A stretch of DNA of 5,030 bases from assembly GCA_031259505.1 (NCBI GenBank), contig JAIRLL010000404.1, forward strand, positions 1 to 5,030, in the 5' to 3' direction. The notes beneath the pieces are model-generated. The model had not been told where the DNA came from. It saw only the letters and a list, made by a program, of their open reading frames with translations, and made no database searches. The translations under genes and the position numbers were made by a program. How positions within the stretch are numbered: the first letter of the stretch is position 1; each line of letters starts with the position of its first letter. Below are positions 1 to 5,030 of the stretch, piece by piece. Origin of the DNA: Tannerella sp. GTDB lineage: Bacteria; Bacteroidota; Bacteroidia; Bacteroidales; Tannerellaceae.

Positions 1-19
1 TACACCGCGCGCAGTATAA
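1..19. repeat. Left arm of a 19-bp inverted repeat bracketing the sigma gene
   Basis: The sequence TACACCGCGCGCAGTATAA is the reverse complement of 1066-1084 at 18 of 19 positions; the single difference is a transition in the GC-rich core. It begins at the first base of the window, so the arm may extend further left. It lies 59 bp past the sigma gene stop codon. Confidence 0.75.
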
Positions 20-78
20 AGTATTATATCTTGTTTATTTCGTATCCCTTACTAAAGTATATTGGCGATGAATTACGT

Positions 79-933
79 TCAGCAATAACTCTTCAACAAA
101 CTGTTGCTTTTGTTTTTCAGTTTTTTGATGGCTTTTTCTTTTATTTGCCTCACACGTTCGCGTGTCAGGCCGAGTTTGTTGCCGATTTCTTCAAGCGTCA
201 ATTCCTGTGTGCCGATTCCGAAAAACAGTTTAATGACGTCCTGTTCGCGGTCGCTAAGGGTGGCGAGGGTTCGGTTGATGTCTTCCGAAAGAGATTCGTT
301 AATCAAATTCCCATCGGCCATGGGCGTATCCTTATTCACAAGCACGTCGAGCAGATTGTTGTCGTCGTCATCGGAAAAAGGCGCATCTACCGAGATGTGA
401 TGACTTGAAAAACCAAGAGAGTCGGGGATTTTCCCGACCGGTATATTTGCTATTTCCGCCAACTCTTCGTTCGAGGGCTTGCGTTGATTTTCCTGTTCAA
501 ACCTTATACTCACTTTGGACAGTTTATTCAGATTTCCAATCTGATTAAGAGGCAGGCGTACAATGCGCGACTGTTCGGCCAGAGCCTGCAGGATGCTTTG
601 CCGAATCCACCAGACGGCATACGAAATGAATTTAAACCCTCGTGTTTCATCAAACTTTTCTGCCGCTTTGATCAGTCCCAGATTTCCTTCGCTAATCAAA
701 TCCTGCAAGGCTATACCCTGGTTTTGATACTGTTTTGCTACCGAAATAACGAAACGCAAATTTGCAAGTACAAGTTTGTCCATTGCAGCCTTGTCGCCCT
801 GTTTGATTCTTCGAGCAAGTTCAACTTCTTCTTCTACCGAGATAAGTTTCAGTCTTCCAACTTCCGGAAGATACTTCTCAAGGGATTCGCTTCCCCGTTT
901 GGTGATGGATACGTTTATTTTTAACTGCCTCAT
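79..933 (-). CDS. rpoD: RpoD/SigA-type sigma-70 factor, possibly an accessory paralogue
   Basis: Sigma-70 family factor that directs RNA polymerase core to promoters, acting in the cytoplasm. Region 1.2 lies at about residues 16-48. Region 2 spans about 52-125 and includes the core-binding stretch [19 protein letters not shown] (84-102) and the -10-recognition/melting helix [10 protein letters not shown] (105-114). Region 3 is about 130-205, and region 4 ends in the helix-turn-helix [20 protein letters not shown] (245-264). The 284-residue length and the absence of region 1.1 fit Bacteroidetes SigA. The start is supported by the conserved MRQLKI opening and by a promoter just upstream. Compared from memory with Bacteroides SigA, the core helices are nearly identical. 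Region 1.2, residues 135-185, the helices around 210-235 and the tail (KSYC rather than a KSYLG-like end) differ more than expected for a housekeeping copy. Family assignment is certain. Whether it is the only primary sigma or a second copy cannot be told from this window. It is lower in GC than the neighbouring genes and is bracketed by an inverted repeat. Confidence 0.95.
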   Translation of the reverse strand: MRQLKINVSITKRGSESLEKYLPEVGRLKLISVEEEVELARRIKQGDKAAMDKLVLANLRFVISVAKQYQNQGIALQDLISEGNLGLIKAAEKFDETRGFKFISYAVWWIRQSILQALAEQSRIVRLPLNQIGNLNKLSKVSIRFEQENQRKPSNEELAEIANIPVGKIPDSLGFSSHHISVDAPFSDDDDNNLLDVLVNKDTPMADGNLINESLSEDINRTLATLSDREQDVIKLFFGIGTQELTLEEIGNKLGLTRERVRQIKEKAIKKLKNKSNSLLKSYC

Positions 934-956
934 ATAAGTTTAAGAAAAAATGAACA

Positions 957-992
957 CAAAGCTACTGAAAATGTTTTTATTTTCACAACAAA
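957..992 (-). promoter_or_regulatory. Bacteroidetes-type promoter of the sigma factor gene
   Basis: Read on the minus strand, 964 to 957 is TAGCTTTG, an exact match to the Bacteroidetes -7 consensus TAnnTTTG. The -33 side is weaker: TTTG at 992-989 is 24 bp away, and the overlapping GTTG at 989-986 is 21 bp away, inside the usual spacing range. Transcription would start near 950, leaving a leader of only about 15-20 nt before the ATG at 933. That leader is AT-rich with no Shine-Dalgarno, as is normal in this phylum. The region between and around the boxes is also strongly AT-rich. Confidence 0.65.
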
Positions 993-1065
993 TTCAATAT
1001 AAATGAGGATAATTAACCTTTAACAGCATTTAATAAAGGGAATAAAACAGATGAATAATCAATGA

Positions 1066-1084
1066 TTATACTGTGCGCGGTGTA
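1066..1084. repeat. Right arm of the 19-bp inverted repeat bracketing the sigma gene
   Basis: The sequence TTATACTGTGCGCGGTGTA matches the reverse complement of 1-19 with one mismatch. It lies upstream of the sigma gene promoter and at the edge of the GC-rich repeat block that continues to about 1310. The two arms enclose about 1.05 kb that contains the whole sigma gene and its promoter and nothing else recognisable. Confidence 0.75.
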
Positions 1085-1132
1085 ATTTTGCGATATTATT
1101 CTACTGGATTGCTTCCGCCATGGCGAGAAACA

Positions 1133-1193
1133 GGAAATCGACCGGAAAGTAACTTCTGTCCATGCACAGAAGCGGGAAATCGACCGGAAAGTA
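1133..1193. repeat. Direct repeat of 19 bp with 42-bp period and a central hairpin
   Basis: GGAAATCGACCGGAAAGTA occurs exactly at 1133-1151 and again at 1175-1193. Between the copies, 1153-1159 (CTTCTGT) and 1166-1172 (ACAGAAG) form a perfect 7-bp stem with a 6-nt loop. The perfect palindrome CGCCATGGCG lies just to the left at 1116-1125. The period is 14 codons, so minus-strand translation gives a repeated TFRSIS peptide. With no promoter, no start context and no recognised family, the block is better read as a non-coding intergenic repeat element than as a gene. Confidence 0.7.
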
Positions 1194-1321
1194 GCTGCAT
1201 GCCATGGTGCGGTGCACGCCTCCGTCACCAGCGAAGGCGTAGCCTGAAGTAATCGGTATGCCCTGCCTTGCGTTGCGATGACGGAAAAACAGGCTTTTGA
1301 GACAGCCCCATCCTCAAAATG

Positions 1322-1355
1322 AAATCCCCGCAAACCGGATTGTCTGCGGGGATTT
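1322..1355 (-). terminator. Rho-independent-type terminator of the fimbrillin-like operon
   Basis: AAATCCCCGC (1322-1331) pairs perfectly with GCGGGGATTT (1346-1355), giving a 10-bp stem with a GC-rich core and a 14-nt loop. On the minus strand it lies 39 bp after the TAA of the 852-residue gene and runs into a T-rich TTTCATTTTG. A second, weaker dyad follows directly (CTCAAAA 1313-1319 with TTTTGAG 1295-1301). Its position matches the end of the minus-strand operon. Confidence 0.8.
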
Positions 1356-1394
1356 GAATCTGAAGGAGAACCGTCTCTACTGTCGAGGAAGCGC

Positions 1395-3953
1395 TTATTT
1401 GGTTCGGACGCAACGGGCATATATCGGCCACTGACCATAACTGCCGCCATAGACACCCATATGTCCTTTCGAATTAGCCCCAATGACTATCTTTTTGCCG
1501 ACAGTATTATATCCTGCAATAAATGCCATACTGTAAATATTCTGATGAGTCTCGGCTGTCCAGTATCCGAGTACCAAATCTGTTGCTATTGCGTCTCCCT
1601 TGGCGTCCGCGTTTTTCATTCCGTATTTGTCGTATCCTCCGTTGCTTTTGACATATTTGAAAATCTCTTCTAATTCATTTATTGCAGGCAGTCGCCAGTC
1701 GTCTTTATTCAAGGAGTCGATGGCGGCGCAACTGAGCGGGTTTACGGTCGGATTGCGCGGTCCGAGAGGCGGGGTGGCTGCGTCGTCCGTATCCTCGGGC
1801 ACGTCGGACAACTGATACCAGTTGCGGTCTGTGTTGGGCATGTCTTCCGGCCATACCAGCAGATTGCCGACTTTGTATACGGCACGGGCTGTTATGGTTA
1901 CCCAATAATCTTTACCCTGAGCATCGCGGATGCAGATGTATGCCACATGGACGGATGTGTTTGTGTTGTCCATCAGGTCTTTGAGCCGGAACGACAGTTG
2001 TTCGCCTCTGGCAGAGATATTCATGCCTCCGCTTTTGCCGATCAGTTCGGCCTTGTTGGTAATGATATTGTCATTATCTATCACGTCGATGACTTGCCAT
2101 GTGGTGTTGGAGCGGACGCCGATGAATTTCACGTCGCCGTCGAGGAGGAAGAAGGTGGAAGGCATGACGGGCACGACAGACAGATCAAACTGACGCAGGA
2201 ACATTGAGCGGGTCACGATTTCGGCTCCGTCGACGATGGTAAAGTCTACTTTTGTCGCCCGGTGTATCAGCGGATCGCCTGTCCAGGCGTCGGCCTGCAC
2301 GCTATATGTTTTCGAGCCGCCGGTGATGGTGACCACGCCGGCGCCCGGGTTCGGCAATCCTGTGCCGGAGAAGTATACGGAGTTTCCGTCGGCATCTTTT
2401 CCCACGGCGGTATTGATGGCGGTTACGGAGGTCGTAGCCGGCTCCCAGTCCACGTTGAAAGTCTTTGTTCCGCCCTGGAGCGGGAATGTCAGTTCGGTGA
2501 TGTCATTTCCGTTACTGTCCGTAATGTGGATGTCGAAAACATCTTTCTGTGTGACCGTCACGCGAAAGGACAGCCGTCCGGCGCGCAGGTGGATGCAGGC
2601 CGTCCGTTCGGCTCCTGTCCTGTTTTCCTGTGCAAAGAGGTAAATGTCTTTCGACGGGTCGGACGATGATGTTTCGCTTGTCGTGAGCCAGGTTGCCGTG
2701 TTGGGCGAACCGCTTTCGTCCGTAATCTTTTCGATTTCCCATCCGCCTGCGACGGTGGTGCGAATCGTCAGGCGGTTGTCTGCCGTCTGTGCCGTCAGCG
2801 CAGTGTTCAGGAAAGTAAACGCGCTTTTCGATACTTCGAGCGAGTTTTGGCCGTCGACGACCACATCGTCCATCCCGCCGTCGTTCCATCTGACGATGGT
2901 CGCTTCCATGTTGGAGCGCACGGTCTCGAATGCAATTTCGGGTGTGGGATAGCCGTCGCCGGCGACGTTTACAATCTTCACCAGGTAATGATGGTTTCTG
3001 AGCAGAGGCAGAAAGGCGTCCGGAGCGCTGCCTTTGTCGACAAAGTCCACGCGGTAGTATGAAGGCGCTCCGCCGCGATAGCTTCCGCCGATTATCAGGC
3101 AGGTATTGGAGGCCATTGCCGCGCCCTTTCCTCCCGCCGGCGCTTCGTAGGTGTAAAATATCTTCGAATCGAAAACCAGCGGTTCTTTGTCCGGATAGCG
3201 CATGGTGGCATAACCGCCTGCGGGTGTGGTGGGATATGTCACCTTCGTTTCGGCCGGCTGCCAGTTGCCCGGGTCGGGGACGAGCGTGCCCCGCGAACTG
3301 TAATTGTAGAGCCGTATGTCGGTCAGCGAAAAATTCTCGCTGTTCGTGCCCGCCGCATTGGGAGTGACGTCTATTTCTATTTTGGCTATCATCCGAATCA
3401 TGGGGATGGCCTTGCTGCCTGTAAAATCCGTTCCTTCGCCGATGGTCTGGTCGTTCTTTTGCCCCCACATGGGGATGTTGCTGCGGCTCCATTTGCCGGT
3501 ATTTGTTTCGACAAGCGCACCGAGCACCTGCTCTTTCGTGTCGCCGAAAGAGATGCCGCTGCCGTTGATTATTTCCGTCGCATTGGCAAGCACTGCAATA
3601 TCATATACGCCCATGGGCAGGATTGCACTGAATGTTTTTTGCGTACCCGAAACGGCGCTGATATTGTCTGCCACTATCCGGTAACGGTATGTCCTGACGC
3701 CGCCGATATTTTCGAACAGAAGCAGATACACCCTGTCGACCGCCCCTTCGTCCGGATTTGCAGCCCGCGTCTGCACCGGCGACGGCACTGTGATCGAGAA
3801 GTTCACCCGTGCGTCGCTACTTGCCACAGGCGTGCTTCCGCCGTTGTCGATCACCTCTTCTTCCAGCGTGCAGGCCGTGCAGGCCAGCATGAAAAGACAC
3901 GGAAGCAAAACAGCCCGCATCATTCTTCGTATATTTATATTGTCTTTTTTCAT
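1395..3953 (-). CDS. Fimbrillin-like surface lipoprotein with C-terminal DUF1566/FISUMP-like domain
   Basis: An 852-residue predicted lipoprotein. A basic N-terminus (KK, RR), a hydrophobic stretch (14-24) and cysteines at 25 and 28 form a signal peptidase II-type signal; the cysteine is followed by TLEEE, an acidic tail like the surface-export signals of Bacteroidetes lipoproteins. Residues about 48-340 look like a type V pilus fimbrillin/DUF4906-type region: the strand after TRAANPDE (VDRVYLLLF, 72-80), the RMIAKIEIDV strand (187-196) and the LPLLRNHHYLVKI strand (315-327). About 370-470 is BACON-like (GGWEIEKI, WLTT, ending VTVTQK). Two further beta modules cover about 471-590 and 591-694. 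Residues about 695-852 match DUF1566/FISUMP-type domains: DWRLPAINELEEI (752-764), GYWTAETHQN (796-805) and the terminal ARCVRTK. The ATG at 3953 is preceded by a purine-rich AGAAAGAGAACA and begins a good signal peptide. Probable role is a minor or tip pilus subunit or a surface adhesin; the ligand is unknown. No pilus major subunit or assembly gene is in view. Confidence 0.85.
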   Translation of the reverse strand: MKKDNINIRRMMRAVLLPCLFMLACTACTLEEEVIDNGGSTPVASSDARVNFSITVPSPVQTRAANPDEGAVDRVYLLLFENIGGVRTYRYRIVADNISAVSGTQKTFSAILPMGVYDIAVLANATEIINGSGISFGDTKEQVLGALVETNTGKWSRSNIPMWGQKNDQTIGEGTDFTGSKAIPMIRMIAKIEIDVTPNAAGTNSENFSLTDIRLYNYSSRGTLVPDPGNWQPAETKVTYPTTPAGGYATMRYPDKEPLVFDSKIFYTYEAPAGGKGAAMASNTCLIIGGSYRGGAPSYYRVDFVDKGSAPDAFLPLLRNHHYLVKIVNVAGDGYPTPEIAFETVRSNMEATIVRWNDGGMDDVVVDGQNSLEVSKSAFTFLNTALTAQTADNRLTIRTTVAGGWEIEKITDESGSPNTATWLTTSETSSSDPSKDIYLFAQENRTGAERTACIHLRAGRLSFRVTVTQKDVFDIHITDSNGNDITELTFPLQGGTKTFNVDWEPATTSVTAINTAVGKDADGNSVYFSGTGLPNPGAGVVTITGGSKTYSVQADAWTGDPLIHRATKVDFTIVDGAEIVTRSMFLRQFDLSVVPVMPSTFFLLDGDVKFIGVRSNTTWQVIDVIDNDNIITNKAELIGKSGGMNISARGEQLSFRLKDLMDNTNTSVHVAYICIRDAQGKDYWVTITARAVYKVGNLLVWPEDMPNTDRNWYQLSDVPEDTDDAATPPLGPRNPTVNPLSCAAIDSLNKDDWRLPAINELEEIFKYVKSNGGYDKYGMKNADAKGDAIATDLVLGYWTAETHQNIYSMAFIAGYNTVGKKIVIGANSKGHMGVYGGSYGQWPIYARCVRTK

Positions 3954-4003
3954 TGTTCTCTTTCTTTTTTTATTATGTGTGAATATGCCCCGTACAGAGG
4001 TGG
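3954..4003 (-). promoter_or_regulatory. Short operon spacer with translation-initiation region
   Basis: The 50 bp between the two fimbrillin-like genes contain no terminator-like dyad and no TAnnTTTG element on the minus strand. The part next to the ATG at 3953 is a run of A and G (AAAAAAAGAAAGAGAACA), the kind of A-rich leader commonly used for translation initiation in Bacteroidetes in place of a strong Shine-Dalgarno. This supports one transcript covering both genes. Confidence 0.5.
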
Positions 4004-5030
4004 TTAAGGGTTATTTCTTTGACGGATGAACAGCGTTTTGACGGCTATGTTCATGCCATCGGAAAGGGTGAAATCCAGGCGCGTAAGCGTGTTATCCGAA
4101 ACGGCTCCGGTTCGAATCGTACAGTTATACCAGCCGTCCGGGCTGGTGATCGAGGTATTGTTTGACGGCACACCGGTTCCCGAAAATCCATTTACCGGAT
4201 ATGAAACGGTAACCGTCACGCCGGCAGTCGCCGGTCGCCATATCACTTTGAACGTTTTTTCCTGTCCGGCCGTACGGTCAAAATCAAGCATGGAAATTTC
4301 CTGCCAGGTTTGTTTATCTATTATTTCCAGTCCGAAACCGTGCGTTGCGCTTTGAACTACTTCTACACGATACTGCAATTTCCCGGAGCGGATGTGTATG
4401 TAGCCTTTACGCTCGACCGCAGATGTATTTTCCGTGACACAGACGAATATCTCGCCGGTTGCCGTCGGCGTGGCGGAATAGAGGGTAAGCCAGTTTGCCG
4501 TGCCGGGCATGTCGCTTTGATCCGTAATCTTTTCGACTGTCCAGCCTCCCGGCACGGAAGACATGACGGTCAGCTTGTTGCCGGCCGCCCTGACGGTCTG
4601 CGGATCGGCGGAAAGTTCCAGCCGGCCGGTCGATACGCCCAGCATGTAATTCCCGTCGAAAACGACATTGTTCATGTCCTTTTCCGTCCAGTTCAGGAGA
4701 ACCGTTTCCATGTTGACGGGAGGCGACGTCAGCGCTTCATCCGGTGTGGCATAACCTCTGCTGCTCACGCTCACGATCTTTACCAGATAATAATTGTTGC
4801 GCAGCAGAGGAAGGAACACCTTTTGACCGCCATCCATTCCGACAAAGTCTATCCTGTAGTAAGTCACCGCGCCGCTCCTGTATCTTCCGCCGACGACCAG
4901 GCAGGTGTTGCCGGCCGGATTTGCAGCGGAGCCTGCCGGCGCTTCGCAGGTATAAATTATCTGCCGGCATCCGTCGACCGTCACACCGTCGCCAACACCG
5001 AATACCAGCGGCGTGGAAACAGGCGCATAC
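4004..5030 (-). CDS. Fimbrillin-like (DUF4906-type) protein, C-terminal part, start outside the window
   Basis: The reading frame is open to the right edge and contributes 341 residues before the TAA at 4006-4004. A GTG at 4984 is not the start: the residues before it (STPLVFG) align with KEPLVFD of the downstream paralogue. The pair align along this whole length: IIYTCEAPAG with IFYTYEAPAG, NTCLVVGGRYRSGA with NTCLIIGGSYRGGA, FLPLLRNNYYLVKI with FLPLLRNHHYLVKI, and GGWTVEKITDQS with GGWEIEKITDES. The visible part therefore holds the end of the fimbrillin-like region, one BACON-like module (ending VEVVQS) and one further beta module. It stops at LFIRQRNNP, which corresponds to residue about 589 of the paralogue, so it lacks the extra beta module and the DUF1566-like domain. 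It is probably exported like its neighbour, but its signal peptide is out of view. The 50-bp gap to the next gene and the absence of a TAnnTTTG box there suggest co-transcription. Confidence 0.85.
   Translation of the reverse strand, partial: YAPVSTPLVFGVGDGVTVDGCRQIIYTCEAPAGSAANPAGNTCLVVGGRYRSGAVTYYRIDFVGMDGGQKVFLPLLRNNYYLVKIVSVSSRGYATPDEALTSPPVNMETVLLNWTEKDMNNVVFDGNYMLGVSTGRLELSADPQTVRAAGNKLTVMSSVPGGWTVEKITDQSDMPGTANWLTLYSATPTATGEIFVCVTENTSAVERKGYIHIRSGKLQYRVEVVQSATHGFGLEIIDKQTWQEISMLDFDRTAGQEKTFKVIWRPATAGVTVTVSYPVNGFSGTGVPSNNTSITSPDGWYNCTIRTGAVSDNTLTRLDFTLSDGMNIAVKTLFIRQRNNP

Larger units (their letters stand above)
1014..1310. other. Intergenic block, probably a dispersed repeat element, no convincing gene
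   Basis: This stretch between the terminator of the fimbrillin-like operon and the sigma promoter holds no gene I can support. Its left part (about 1014-1065) is AT-rich; from about 1070 it becomes GC-rich and full of small symmetries (one inverted-repeat arm, a 10-bp palindrome, the 42-bp-period direct repeat and its hairpin, and GCATGC at 1198-1203). A minus-strand reading frame from 1483 to 1013 crosses it, but this frame begins inside the 3' end of the fimbrillin-like gene in another phase and gives low-complexity peptides. The pattern resembles intergenic repeats I recall from Bacteroides and Parabacteroides genomes; that is memory, not a search result. The outer limits are approximate. 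Confidence 0.45.

Noticed and set aside
1..78. Possible terminator of the sigma gene
   Set aside because: I looked for a stem-loop followed by a T-run on the minus strand in the 78 bp after the stop codon and found no clean dyad apart from the long-range inverted-repeat arm; the terminator may lie beyond the window.
31..924. Plus-strand frames opposite the sigma gene (31-408 and 484-924)
   Set aside because: They are antisense shadows of a strongly conserved sigma factor; their peptides show no recognisable family and no promoter or initiation region precedes them.
1133..1193. CRISPR array
   Set aside because: Only two 19-bp copies with a 23-bp spacer, no further units and no cas genes. The hairpin is in the spacer rather than in the repeat.
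1013..1483. A 156-codon minus-strand reading frame covering the intergenic region
   Set aside because: It begins inside the 3' end of the fimbrillin-like gene in another phase, crosses the terminator stem-loop, and its repeated TFRSIS peptide follows from the 42-bp DNA repeat. No known domain, no start context.
2512..3492. A 326-codon minus-strand frame inside the 852-residue gene
   Set aside because: It is an out-of-phase shadow of a GC-rich gene: Arg/His/Gln-rich with no domain, while the overlapping frame gives a coherent lipoprotein.
4004..4984. GTG at 4984 as the start of the upstream fimbrillin-like gene
   Set aside because: The frame stays open to the window edge, and the residues before this GTG align with the paralogue, so the true start is outside the window.

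Overview
The window reads as a piece of a Bacteroidales chromosome. Three things point there: a short (284-residue) RpoD/SigA-type sigma factor starting MRQLKI, which is the compact form used by Bacteroidetes; a good TAnnTTTG (-7) element in front of it; and two surface lipoprotein-type genes with the N-terminal signatures of type V pilus (FimA/Mfa) fimbrillins. The genus cannot be fixed from the sequence. Parabacteroides is a guess, based on a remembered likeness of the intergenic repeat.

All three genes are on the minus strand, so transcription runs from right to left. (1) 4004-5030 is the 3' end of a fimbrillin-like gene whose start lies beyond the right edge. (2) After a 50-bp gap comes 1395-3953, a complete 852-residue fimbrillin-like lipoprotein. 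It is a paralogue of gene 1 that continues past the point where gene 1 stops, adding another beta module and a C-terminal DUF1566/FISUMP-like domain. The two very probably form one operon ending at a clear stem-loop terminator (1322-1355). (3) A 461-bp non-coding gap follows. It holds the terminator, a GC-rich repeat block with a 19-bp direct repeat at 42-bp spacing, and the sigma-gene promoter. (4) 79-933 is the sigma factor gene.

The fimbrillin-like pair probably makes cell-surface proteins, either minor or tip components of a type V pilus or related surface lectin-like lipoproteins. The sigma factor keeps all core- and promoter-binding regions but appears more diverged from the Bacteroides housekeeping SigA than expected within the order, so it may be a second, accessory primary-type sigma factor.

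The most unusual structure is a 19-bp inverted repeat (18 of 19 positions match) with arms at 1-19 and 1066-1084 that exactly bracket the sigma gene and its promoter. The left arm touches the window edge and may be longer. The sigma gene is also visibly more AT-rich than the fimbrillin-like genes. Together these suggest the sigma gene sits between two opposed copies of a dispersed repeat, or inside a movable or invertible segment. This is inference and needs flanking sequence.
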